Source of the DNA: Dendronalium phyllosphericum CENA369
GTDB taxonomy: Bacteria > Cyanobacteriota > Cyanobacteriia > Cyanobacteriales > Nostocaceae
Direction: 5' to 3'
Assembly (NCBI RefSeq): GCF_016056275.1
Contig: NZ_JAECZA010000010.1
Location: 1 to 62,666 of the forward strand
DNA length: 62,666 nucleotides
Part shown: positions 27,901 to 36,200 of the stretch, piece after piece
Position numbering within the stretch: position 1 is the first letter of the stretch
Layout: each line of letters begins with the position of its first letter
Translations under genes and position numbers: made by a program
Notes under the pieces: generated by a model
The model's database searches: none
Told to the model about the DNA's origin: nothing
What the model saw: the letters and a program-made list of their open reading frames with translations, nothing else

Positions 27901-28857
27901 GCGTTAATTCAGATGGCTGATGATGTGCATCAATTTGTTTGGAGCATCCACCATGTATTGATGGATGGCTGGTGTTTCACGTTGATATTACAAGAAGTCT
28001 TTGCTCTTTATGAGGCATTCCGACAAAATCAAAAACTAGAACTAGAAAGCATTCGTCCCTACCGCAACTATATTGCTTGGTTACAGCAACAGGATATGTC
28101 CAAAGCGGAATCTTTCTGGCGACAAGCATTACAGGGTTTTAAAAGCCAAAATCTTCTGGGTACAAATCGACCTGCTAATGACTGGCTTCAACTTCAAGAA
28201 GAGTACGGATTGCAAACATTGCGCTTGTCAGCAGAACTCACTGCTGCCCTCCAGTCCTTAGCACGCCAGTCTCAGATTACCCTCAACACTCTCATAGAAG
28301 GAGCTTGGGGCATATTTTTGAATAAGTTTAGCGGCAACAATGATGTAGCTTTTGGGATTAGCGTTTCTGGTCGTCCCACGGATTTAAAAGGCGCTGATTC
28401 CATGATTGGACTATTTACCAATCTGCTACCAACGCGTATGCAAATATCACCGGATACTCATGTCCTGCCTTGGTTAAAACATTTCCAAACCAAACAAGTC
28501 GAGTTACGCCAGTATGAATACAGTCCCTTGACGCTGGTACATCAGTGGAGCGAAGTACCGGAAAACCAACCTTTGTTTGAAAGTATCTTGCGGTTCCAGA
28601 ATTACCCAATTGATGATTCCTTGGGAGAGCGTTTGTCAAGTTTGAAAATCGAAGGTTTCCGCGCTACTGACTTCTGGTCTTACCCACTCTGTATTGCTGT
28701 TACCCCTGGTGTGGAAATGTTTGTCGAGATGACCTACGATTACCGCTATTTTGATGCTGAGGCGATCGCCCGCATACTCAACTATTTGCAGACATTACTA
28801 GCAAGCTTGGTGGCGAATCCTAACCAACGGATTATCGAACTACCACATTGGACATAA
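21991..28857 (+). CDS. Hybrid PKS, KS-AT-KR-DH-ACP with terminal C domain
   Basis: This 2288-residue protein starts at GTG. KS 10-430 (Cys in TACSTSLVAVH near 184); AT 535-840 (GHSVGEY, HAFHS: malonyl-CoA); KR about 935-1370 with structural half, TGGMGGIG near 1160, and Lys, Ser and Tyr of the catalytic set (SPKVTGT, CSSLQS, DYCAAN). The DH lies after the KR, at about 1395-1650, not in the usual DH-KR order. Its first motif is HKLVEYAILP, with Glu in place of the Gly of HxxxGxxxxP. Its second, LLDVAVT, keeps Asp but has Thr where Gln or His is usual. An ACP of the LGGDS type (about 1745-1810) and a condensation domain (1850-2285, HHVLMDGW) end the protein. There is no A, TE or reductase domain after it, so this C domain either releases the chain or passes it to a partner in trans. 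Confidence 0.92.
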   Translation: MNNSENLDNLTGSEIAIIGIACRFPGANNADDFWQNLRDGVHSISALNDETLQTAGVNPDLLKNPNYVKAEPILDDVESFDAGFFGYSPTEAEIMDPQQRLFLECAWEAFENAGYDPKTYKRNIGVFAGAKTSTYMFNLFSHQGNPQYTDPFQVGLGNDLSCLSTRVSYKFNLKGPSVNVQTACSTSLVAVHLACQSLLLDECQMALAGGVAINVPHRTGYLYEPGSVESPDGYVRTFDAQAQGTVFGSGLGAIVLKRLEDAIADGDSIYAVIKGSAINNDGSLKASFTAPNVDGQTKVILEALANAQVEPESISYLEAHGTGTQIGDPIEIRALTKAFRTSTQVKQYCAIGSVKSNIGHLDAAAGISGLIKTALALKHQQIPPTLHFRQPNPKIDFVNSPFYVNTQLSEWSAKNTPRRAGVSSFGVGSTNVHVVMEEAPVLEPSSDTQPWQVLLLSAKTAAALETTTANLAKHLKQNPTLNLADVAYTLQVGRHPWQYRRMVVCRDIEEAISLLESPQPDRVFDDVPETSDRPVAFMFSGQGAQYVQMAGDLYQNLPTFRKEVDRCCTLLKSHLPLDLRQVIYPTNPEAEQLAQQQLTQTSITQPALFVIEYALAKLWMSWGVQPAAAIGHSVGEYVAACLAGVLSLEDALKLVATRGRLMQSVPPGAMLAVALPSADVLPLLGQELSLAVVNTTNQCVVAGAKEHLVELQTKFEHQGVKCRELHTSHAFHSLMMESILDEFQAQVEKVALKAPKLPYVSNVTGKWITAAEATNPRYWVQHLRQTVQFADGVQTLLQDSKRILLEIGPGNTLATLARQQIVAGEQVVLTSLRHPKEAIADLPFLLTTAGRLWLSGASVDWEQMRAAETRYRVPLPTYPFERQRYWVDFQLQTPQQTQPEVVSLSKKPDISDWFYIPSWKRTMPPLPVALTELTPQRWLLFVDECGVGELLAQRLQAGGQQVICVHIGNSFSKVTPGHYTLNPTQRADYDSLLKELQTIEMLPQQIVHLWSVTAPLEPTQATQVAKQADTFFYQLLFLAQALGQQNLSDKLQLAVVSNNLQNVTDLEVPALEKAVVLGPCRVIPREFPNINCRSLDITLPQAHKEKLSDQILAELLQESTENVVAYRGNQRWVQTFETVPLASQGKAVSRLRQGGVYLITGGMGGIGLVLAEHLAKTVQARLVLTQRSAFPQVQDWESWLATHDLNDDTSYKIRKIQALQDLGAEVLVVSADVVNQEQMQKVLQQTYEQFGELHGVIHAAGIAGGGMIQLKTPEMANKVLSPKVTGTLVLGEVLQDVQLDFLILCSSLQSIMGEFGQVDYCAANAFLDAFAQYYTAKHNVFTTAINWDLWEDVGIKVNTAIPMWMQKLRQGTVGFEIAHPLLDRCVEESPEREVFLTDFSISKHWVLNEHKLVEYAILPGTAYLEIARAAFAKHADRGIVEIRETSFLQPLIIPENGNQEVYTILNKSQDIFEFTVASGDGQQQEHATGKIVCVAPEPPKQYNIQEIFNRCPQIRDIVNAPEKHDVDNQQSMQFGPRWQSLKQVHFGKNEAVAMLELPQEYAAEVEQFALHPALLDVAVTLAQEEGGADYFPFWYNRIRIKASLPSKIYSYVKHKGDRDSSKETISFDVAIMDESGIELVEIEGFTLKKVTDLGVFDFAANSDDSQQLPEENVLGEGILSHEGVEVFTRVLSRNMLPQILVSTTDLQASIEQVALLMQSNIGEEIEKIQGTTKHPRPKLQTPYVAPRTELERTLAEIWQAVIGIEPMGIHDNFFELGGDSVLAIRIIAKANEAGLQLSPPQLFQHQTIASLAEVIGSSAELQQTAIEPVSLTPLLDKQSLEHLLESESDVQDVYPLTPMQQEMLIQSQRAQTAGLYFLQFDSTFRGEIDYQAFTQAWQQLVDRHAVLRTSFKWEGLAEKVQIVRTHVNLSWDRHDWRQLSPTQQQQQLEAFLNADRERGFDHTQAPLMRLALIQMADDVHQFVWSIHHVLMDGWCFTLILQEVFALYEAFRQNQKLELESIRPYRNYIAWLQQQDMSKAESFWRQALQGFKSQNLLGTNRPANDWLQLQEEYGLQTLRLSAELTAALQSLARQSQITLNTLIEGAWGIFLNKFSGNNDVAFGISVSGRPTDLKGADSMIGLFTNLLPTRMQISPDTHVLPWLKHFQTKQVELRQYEYSPLTLVHQWSEVPENQPLFESILRFQNYPIDDSLGERLSSLKIEGFRATDFWSYPLCIAVTPGVEMFVEMTYDYRYFDAEAIARILNYLQTLLASLVANPNQRIIELPHWT

Positions 28858-28876
28858 GCAAAGCGAATGGCAGAAA

Positions 28877-30184
28877 ATGGCAACCTTAACTTCCAGCAGT
28901 AAATTCTCAGTTTTTGTTCTCATCTGGTTTGGACAACTTGTCTCCTTAATCGGTTCCGGTTTGACTCGTTTTGCCTTGGGTATTTGGGTATATCAACGCA
29001 CTGGTTCGGTAACTCAGTTTGGACTGATTTTACTGTTCACTACGTTGCCAGGTATTCTCCTTTCCCCAGTCGCAGGGGCACTCATCGACCGCTGGCCCAG
29101 GCGTTTTTGTATGATTTTGAGCGACAGTGGCGCGGCTTTGAGTACTCTCGTCATTGCTTTGTTACTGTTTACTGGCAAACTAGAAATCTGGCATATTTAC
29201 TTGGCAAGTGCGGTCAGTTCTGCCTTCAATGCTTTCCAATGGCCTGCCTATGCTGCTGCTACTACCCTCCTGGTTCCCAAGCAACTTTTGGGGCGCGCCA
29301 ATGGCATGGTGGAGGCAGCAGAGGCAGCTGCTGAGATTCTTTCACCTGCGATCGCTGGCGTGCTGATTGCAACTATCAAGATACAAGGCATCATTTTTAT
29401 TGACTTTGCCACGTTTATTTTCTCCGTCATCACTCTGTTGTGCATCCATTTTCCGGAAGTCAGGACTATTAGTGAGGGTAAAGCAAACAAAGAGTCTTTG
29501 CTGCAAGAGGCTGCCTTTGGCTGGACTTATATTACTGGGCGATCGGGGCTACTAGCGTTACTAGTGTTTATTGCTGTCGTCAATTTCCTCACAGGAGTGG
29601 TCAACGTATTAGTGACACCATTAGTACTCGCTTTTGCACCAGTCACCGTGCTTGGTAGTGTTATGTCCGTTGGCGGTAGCGGTATGCTTATTGGCAGTTT
29701 GCTGATGAGCATCTGGGGTGGGGTCAAGCGCCCTATATATGCCGTACTCAGCTTTACGCTCTTGGGAGGGTTAAGCATTATCTTTGCTGGACTGTGCCCC
29801 TCTATTCCTGTGTTTTTTGTGACAGCGTTCCTCTACTTCTTTGGTTTGCCAATCATCAACGCCTCCGGCCAGGTAATCTGGCAGAAAAAAGTTGCACCTG
29901 ATATTCAAGGACGGGTGTTTGCTGTGCGGCGAATGATTGCTTGGGGTGCTTTACCATTTGCTTATTTGCTAGCCGGGCCGCTAGCCGATCGCGTGTTTAA
30001 CCCACTGCTAGTTGCGAACGGGCCGCTGGCTGCAAGTATCGGACGGATTATCGGTGTCGGGCCGGGGTATGGTATTGCTCTGTTATTTGTGGTTATGGGA
30101 ACGCTGACTGTATTTGCTGCGATCGCTGGCTATTTTTATCCACGTTTACGGTTTGTAGAAGAAGAACTACCAGATGCTCAGTAG
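28877..30184 (+). CDS. MFS efflux transporter (MFS_3/DHA3 type)
   Basis: The 435-residue protein has about 12 hydrophobic membrane segments and the major-facilitator loop pattern GALIDRWPRR between segments 2 and 3. It resembles the DHA3/MFS_3 exporters often found beside siderophore and lipopeptide synthetases. It starts 19 bases after the terminal-C PKS gene, on the same strand, so it is almost certainly co-transcribed and is the best candidate for exporting the product. An earlier ATG at 28867 is out of frame. Substrate assignment is from context only. Confidence 0.85.
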   Translation: MATLTSSSKFSVFVLIWFGQLVSLIGSGLTRFALGIWVYQRTGSVTQFGLILLFTTLPGILLSPVAGALIDRWPRRFCMILSDSGAALSTLVIALLLFTGKLEIWHIYLASAVSSAFNAFQWPAYAAATTLLVPKQLLGRANGMVEAAEAAAEILSPAIAGVLIATIKIQGIIFIDFATFIFSVITLLCIHFPEVRTISEGKANKESLLQEAAFGWTYITGRSGLLALLVFIAVVNFLTGVVNVLVTPLVLAFAPVTVLGSVMSVGGSGMLIGSLLMSIWGGVKRPIYAVLSFTLLGGLSIIFAGLCPSIPVFFVTAFLYFFGLPIINASGQVIWQKKVAPDIQGRVFAVRRMIAWGALPFAYLLAGPLADRVFNPLLVANGPLAASIGRIIGVGPGYGIALLFVVMGTLTVFAAIAGYFYPRLRFVEEELPDAQ

Positions 30185-30298
30185 ACGGGAGCGGGGCCAA
30201 ACTTAACTAAAATTAATCTACTTATCTACTAGCAGAAATCTGAAATCATCAATAACTAAGTTGATTAATTATTTATCTGAAATAGGCAATAAATCACA

Positions 30299-30514
30299 AT
30301 GAATATATCCGAAAAAGAAAGTACCGCACTTTACAAAGTCGTAGTAAATCACGAAGAACAGTATTCAATATGGCTTGCTAACCAAGAAAATGCTCCCGGC
30401 TGGCAGGACGCAGGGAAAACTGGATCTAAAGAAGAATGTTTATTATACATTAAACAAGTCTGGACTGACATGAGACCCCTTAGTCTTCGCCAAAAAATGC
30501 AGCAAGCATTTTAG
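30299..30514 (+). CDS. MbtH-like NRPS accessory protein
   Basis: This 71-residue protein matches the MbtH family over its full length: NHEEQYSIW, a central [16 protein letters not shown] and the C-terminal [11 protein letters not shown] motif, including the conserved tryptophans. MbtH-like proteins bind adenylation domains and are needed for their solubility or activity. It lies 114 bases after the exporter gene in the cluster direction, so it probably serves one or more of the three A domains encoded at 5678-18099. Confidence 0.93.
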   Translation: MNISEKESTALYKVVVNHEEQYSIWLANQENAPGWQDAGKTGSKEECLLYIKQVWTDMRPLSLRQKMQQAF

Positions 30515-30523
30515 ATATAACCT

Positions 30524-30555
30524 CTGTAAAGATGTTGCACTTAATGTCTTTACAG
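30524..30555 (+). terminator. Weak hairpin after the MbtH gene
   Basis: CTGTAAAGA and TCTTTACAG form a perfect 9-bp stem starting ten bases after the MbtH stop. The loop is long (14 bases) and no T-run follows, so it may be an attenuator or an mRNA 3' structure rather than a full terminator. Confidence 0.35.
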
Positions 30556-30602
30556 CGTGGTTTATCTAACTAAAAATAGCAAATAAAAATATTAGCTGAC
30601 TG

Positions 30603-32897
30603 ATGAAATATTTTAAATTTATTACCTTTTTGTTCATTTTATCTCTGGTATTTTTGGGCATTTATCAGCTAAATCCTCCCCGTGCAGTGGGCATCAATGC
30701 ACCTCTTGTAGAGTTTTCTGCTGGTAGGGCAATGAAACACCTTGAAGTTATTGCCCAAAAACCTCACCCCATTAATTCACCAGAACATGTAAAGGTGCGC
30801 GACTATATTTTAAAAGAGTTGACAGCAATGGGTCTTCAACCAGAAGTTCAGAAAACCACAGTTGTTAACAATAAAAATGGCGCTCCCTTTGCTGCTGGAA
30901 CTGTACATAATGTTCTTATCAAACTTCCAGGAAGTAATAGCACTAAAGCAATTTTACTAGCTGCTCATTATGATTCAGTTGCCAATAGTCCCGGCGCTAG
31001 TGATGATGGTGCTGCTGTTGCGGCAATGCTAGAAACAGTTAGGGCTTTAAAGGTAGGTTCATCGTTAAAAAATGATGTAATTTTCTTGTTTACTGATGGG
31101 GAAGAACCTGGTTTGCTAGGAGCGATCGCTTTTGTTGAAGAACATCCGTGGAAAAAAGATGTTGGTTTAGCAGTAAATTTTGAAGCTAGGGGAAATAGTG
31201 GCCCCTCACTCATGTTTGAAACCAACAGTGAAAATGGATGGCTCATTCAGGAATTTGCCAAAGCATCGGTTCATCCAGTTACCAGTTCGCTTTTTAATAG
31301 CATTTATAAAAAATTACCTAATGATACGGATTTTACTATCTTCAAATCAGCAAATTTTCCTGGACTAAATTTTGCTTTTATTAATGGTGTCATTTATTAT
31401 CATACAGCCTATGATAATTTACAAAAAATTGACCGTAATAGCCTTCAACATCACGGTGAATATGCCTTAGCATTGACGCGTCATTTTGGAAACTTAGATT
31501 TAACAAATATTAAGCAAAGTGATGCTGTCTACTTCGATATTTTTGCTTCATTCATCGTTAGCTATCCAGAAGCATGGGTAATACCTTTGACAGTTTTAGT
31601 AGTTGGATTATTTTTTGGGGTGACAATACTTGGGTTTCAAAAAACACATCTTTCATTCTCTGGAATAAATTTAGGATTTTTAGCTTTATTTATAAGTATT
31701 ATCAGTGTTGCAACAGTTGTCACAGTTATTTGGTGGTTGATTAATAATTTACATAGTGAATATAGAGTGATTATTCAAGGCGATACATATAACAGTAATT
31801 TGTACGCGATCGCCTTTGTAACTCTCGCTATAGCTATTACATCTGGTGTTTATATTTATTTTTACCAAAAGACAAACATCCAAAACTTAACTTTTGGTAC
31901 ATTGCTTTGGTGGCTGATATTCATGGTATTAACTAGTATATATCTACCAGGGGCTAGTTATTTATTTACATTGCCATTGTTATTAAATCTTGGAGGATGG
32001 GGATTTATCTTCGCTACTTCTAAGAATTACCATTTGGGACTAACGTTTATTATTTTATCTGTATGCTCCATTCCAGTAATTATTCTATTTGCTCCTACAA
32101 TATATTTGATGTTTGTTGCCCTTACCATAAGTATGGCTGGAGTAGTAATGGTGATGGTGGTATTACTACTAGGACTGCTCATTCCCCATTTTTATTTATT
32201 TATAACTCCTCACAAATGGTTGTTGCCTGCTACAGCCCTACTGATAAGTTTGAGTTTGATGATTGCTGGTAGCTTTACAGCAGGTTTCGATGCTAACCAT
32301 CCTAAACCAAATAGTATTTTTTATGCTTTAAATGCGGATACAGGAAAAGCTATCTGGGCTAGTTTTGACGAACAACCAGATGAATGGACATCTCAGTTTC
32401 TTTCTCAAAATCCAGAAAAAGCTTCTTTAACTGAATATTTACCTTTTGCTTCGAGACAATTTCTTAAAAACCAGGCTCCTGCACTTTCACTAGCCGCACC
32501 GAAGATTATATTACTTGGTGATAATACAGATAACGATACTAGAACGCTACGTTTGCAGATTATCTCATCAAGGCAAGGACGTATTGTACGTGTATATCTA
32601 GATCCAAAAATAGAAGTTTTAGAGGCTACTGTTAACAGTAAAAAAATTGATGATCAAATCAATAATTCAAATAATGATGGAACTTGGGGCTTGAATTATT
32701 TTGGACTTCCTCAAGAGGGTATCGAGCTTACCTTAACAGTGAAAAAATCCCAGTCTTTAAAACTCAAAGTAGTCGATCAATCTGATGACCTTCCTGAAAT
32801 ACCAAATAAGTTTTTTCGTCAAAGACCAAATTATATGATGCCTACAGGATTTGGAAATAGTGATTCAACCTTAGTAAGCAAATCTTTTACTTTGTGA
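30603..32897 (+). CDS. Polytopic membrane M28 metallopeptidase
   Basis: The 764-residue protein has an N-terminal membrane anchor (5-22), an M28 zinc peptidase domain (about 35-305), about eight or nine membrane helices (about 310-570), and a C-terminal extracytoplasmic domain of about 190 residues. Metal and catalytic residues are visible: His122 and Asp124 in AAHYDSV, Asp134 in GASDDGA, Glu167/Glu168 in DGEEPG, Glu194 in NFEARG and a His in YYHTAYD. The overall plan resembles ERMP1/Fxna-type aminopeptidases. Placed 88 bases after the MbtH gene in the same direction and before a strong hairpin, it looks like the last gene of the cluster. A role in removing or trimming the acylated peptide end during or after export is an inference; it may also be a neighbour with general peptidase function. 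Confidence 0.85.
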   Translation: MKYFKFITFLFILSLVFLGIYQLNPPRAVGINAPLVEFSAGRAMKHLEVIAQKPHPINSPEHVKVRDYILKELTAMGLQPEVQKTTVVNNKNGAPFAAGTVHNVLIKLPGSNSTKAILLAAHYDSVANSPGASDDGAAVAAMLETVRALKVGSSLKNDVIFLFTDGEEPGLLGAIAFVEEHPWKKDVGLAVNFEARGNSGPSLMFETNSENGWLIQEFAKASVHPVTSSLFNSIYKKLPNDTDFTIFKSANFPGLNFAFINGVIYYHTAYDNLQKIDRNSLQHHGEYALALTRHFGNLDLTNIKQSDAVYFDIFASFIVSYPEAWVIPLTVLVVGLFFGVTILGFQKTHLSFSGINLGFLALFISIISVATVVTVIWWLINNLHSEYRVIIQGDTYNSNLYAIAFVTLAIAITSGVYIYFYQKTNIQNLTFGTLLWWLIFMVLTSIYLPGASYLFTLPLLLNLGGWGFIFATSKNYHLGLTFIILSVCSIPVIILFAPTIYLMFVALTISMAGVVMVMVVLLLGLLIPHFYLFITPHKWLLPATALLISLSLMIAGSFTAGFDANHPKPNSIFYALNADTGKAIWASFDEQPDEWTSQFLSQNPEKASLTEYLPFASRQFLKNQAPALSLAAPKIILLGDNTDNDTRTLRLQIISSRQGRIVRVYLDPKIEVLEATVNSKKIDDQINNSNNDGTWGLNYFGLPQEGIELTLTVKKSQSLKLKVVDQSDDLPEIPNKFFRQRPNYMMPTGFGNSDSTLVSKSFTL

Positions 32898-33277
32898 TCT
32901 CTATATCTTAAATTTTTTACTTTTGATAATTTTGGGGATTTCCAGAGAATAAAATATACAAACAATAAAAATAATAATCATTTTATTGGGGAGAGAAAGC
33001 GGTTGGCGACCGCTTTCTCTCCCCAATTGACAGAAGAGGGGTATCATCAATTATGTGAAAATCAAATAATCAAACTATTGCCACAAACACGGCGTTTCAA
33101 ACATATAAGTTGTTTTAGTTTTTTATAGTTAATTAATGACATTTTGAGCCAGTAATTTTAGAGCAAGCAATTGTAAATTTGACCATAATTATTAATTTTT
33201 GTCTCTAAAAGTTAAAGATAATCTTAAACCGGGAATTTTATATACATAAAAAAGATTTGTAAATCAAAATAAGATTT
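32898..33277. other. Spacer between peptidase and multi-kinase genes
   Basis: 380 bases, AT-rich apart from one strong hairpin at 32985-33027. No ORF is supported. The bases from about 33030 on should hold the promoter of the kinase gene, but no motif is clear. Confidence 0.5.
32985..33027. terminator. 19-bp perfect hairpin closing the cluster
   Basis: The stem core is GGGGAGAGAAAGCGGT paired with its exact complement 5 bases later (loop TGGCG), extended by three A/T pairs to 19 bp. It lies 90 bases after the M28 peptidase stop. There is no T-run on either side, so it is not a textbook rho-independent terminator, but such a stem should still mark an mRNA 3' end or stabilise it. Confidence 0.6.
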
Positions 33278-36200
33278 ATGTTGACAATAACTGGTTATTG
33301 CATAAACGAGCTAATTTATTCGAGTTCCAATACCCTAGTACATCGCGCTCTTAGGGAATTAGATCGAAAACCAGTCATTATTAAACTACTGCGGCACGAC
33401 TATCCCAGCTTCAGCGAATTGGTGCAGTTTCGCAATCAGTATGCGATCGCAAAAAATCTCGACATCCCTGGCATTGTCCAACCGCTGAGTCTAGAACCAT
33501 ACCAAAATGGCTATGCTTTGGTAATGAAAGACATCGGTGGCATTTCCCTACGCGATCGCATCCAGGCTGCCCCTTTGAGTGTCGAACAATTCTGGCCCAT
33601 TGCCCTACAAATCGTAGATATCCTCCACCAGCTCTATCAGCAACGGATTATTCACAAAGACATTAAACCAGCTAATATTCTGATTCAACCAGAAACGGGG
33701 GAGATTAAGCTGATTGACTTTAGCATTGCCTCCCTGTTACCCCGCGAAACCCAAGAAATTCAAAACCCTAACATTCTCGAAGGCACACTCGCCTATATCT
33801 CACCAGAACAAACCGGGCGGATGAACCGGGGGATTGACTATCGCAGCGATTTCTATTCTTTGGGAGTTACCTTTTTTGAACTGCTCGCGGGACAGTTACC
33901 ATTTCCAGTAGACGAGCCAATGGAAATGGTTCATGCCCATATAGCTAAACAACCACCGTCTATCTGCGATCTCAACCCCGATTTGCCCATCATGCTCGGT
34001 GAAATCATTCGCAAGCTGATGGCCAAGAATGCGGAAGACCGCTATCAAAGCGCTCTCGGTCTCAAGCACGATCTGTTGCGATGCCAGGAAGAATATCATG
34101 TTGCGGGCAAACTCGCCTGGTTTGATTTAGGGCAAAGGGATATTAGCGATCGCTTTTTGATTCCCGAAAAACTCTACGGACGAGAACAAGAAGTTCAAAG
34201 CTTGCTCGATGCTTTTGGCCGAGTTGCCAACGGAGCCTCCGAACTGATGCTGGTGGCAGGTTTTTCCGGTATTGGCAAAACTGCCGTCGTCAATGAAGTG
34301 CATAAGCCGATTGTACGTTGGCATGGCTATTTCATTAAAGGAAAATACGACCAGTTCAACCGCAATCTGCCGTTTAGTGCCTTTATCCAAGCCTTCCGCG
34401 ACCTGATGGGTCAACTTCTAAGCAGTGATGACGCGCAGTTAGCTGATTGGAAAGCGAAAATCCTGACGGCAGTGGGTGACAATGGGCAGGTACTCATCGA
34501 GGTGATTCCTGAACTCGAACAGGTAATTGGCTCACAACCCCCAGTACCAGAACTCTCCGGTAGTGCTGCTCAGAATCGTTTCAATCTGCTGTTCCAGAAG
34601 TTCATCACGGTGTTCACCACGCCAGAGCATCCACTGGTGATTTTCTTGGATGACTTGCAATGGGCTGATTCCGCTTCGCTCAACTTGCTGAAGCTACTGC
34701 TGACAGAACGCGAGCGCGGTTATCTGTTCGTCATCGGAGCCTATCGGGATAACGAAGTGTTCCCGACTCATCCCTTGATGCTGATGCTCGATGAGGTTAA
34801 AAAAGCCCAAACCTTTATCCATACCCTCACCCTAGAACCCCTGAGCCAAGCCCATGTGAATCAGTTAACCGCAGATACACTAAGTTGTTCTGTGGAACTG
34901 GCTCAACCGCTTTCGGAGTTAATCTATCAAAAAACCAAAGGGAATCCCTTCTTCCTCACCCAATTTCTCAAAGCACTGCATGAAGACGGCTATATTTGGT
35001 TTGACTTTCAGACAGGACATTGGCAATGTGACTTGGCAACGGTGAAGTTACTCGCGCTCACGGATGATGTCGTCGAGTTCATGGCACTTCAGTTACAAAA
35101 ATTGCCGACTGCCACCCAGACTGCTTTGAAACTGGCAGCTTGCATTGGCGCTCAGTTTGATTTGTCTACCCTGGCGATTGTTAATCAGCGATCGCCCGAA
35201 GATATGGCGCTCGACCTCTGGAAAGCCTTGCAAGAAGGCGTGATTTTGCCCATCAGCGATGTCTATAAGTTCTACCAGCTATCAGAACTTCACGTGGCAG
35301 AAGTCCAGCAGCCATTAACCTTTAACTGTTCTTATCGCTTTCTCCACGATCGCGTCCAGCAAGCCGCCTATTCCCTCATCCCTGACGAGCAAAAACAGAC
35401 GACTCATTACCAAATCGGACAACTTCTGCTGCAACAAGTTTCCCCAGCCGCTAGAGAAGAGCGCATTTTTGAAATCGTCAATCAGTTGAACTATGGAACC
35501 ACGCTGATTGGAAAACAACAGCAACGGGACGAACTCGCCCAACTCAACCTCACGGCTTGCCGCAAAGCCAGAGCCGCAACCGCCTATCATGCCGCCCGTG
35601 AATATGCCACAGTCGGGCTGCAACTGCTGGGAGGAGATGCTTGGCAACGGGAGTACGAAATAACTCTATCTCTGCATGACTTAGCTGCCGAGGTCGCTTT
35701 TTTGGCTGGTGCTTTTGAGCAGATGGAGGAGTGGATTGAAGCGGTAATTCATCGTGCAAAAACGCCTCTAGAACGAGTGCCAGTTTATCAAGTCAGAATT
35801 CAGGCATTGGTCGCCCGCAATCAATTTGTCGAGGCGATCGCGATCGGTCAATCAGTCTTCCGGATGTTGGGCGTGAACCTGCCAGACGAACCAACCCTAG
35901 ATGATATTCGCCTCCTGAAGCAAGAAATTGATGCTTTAATTGAGGGTCGCTCCATCGAGTCATTCATTCATCTGCCGAAAATGACCGATCCGCAGCAATT
36001 AGCAATTATGCAAAATGCGGCGCGGCTGACACCAGTTTGTTATATGTCCGGCACAAAGCTTTATTTTCTAGTTGTGGCACTCCAGGTCAAATTATCGATT
36101 CAATTTGGCAACAGTCCAGTTTCGGCGTTTTGCTACGTAGGTTACGCCTTCCAACTGAGGATGCTGTGGAGCGATATGTCAAAAGTGCCTCAGTTTGGGC

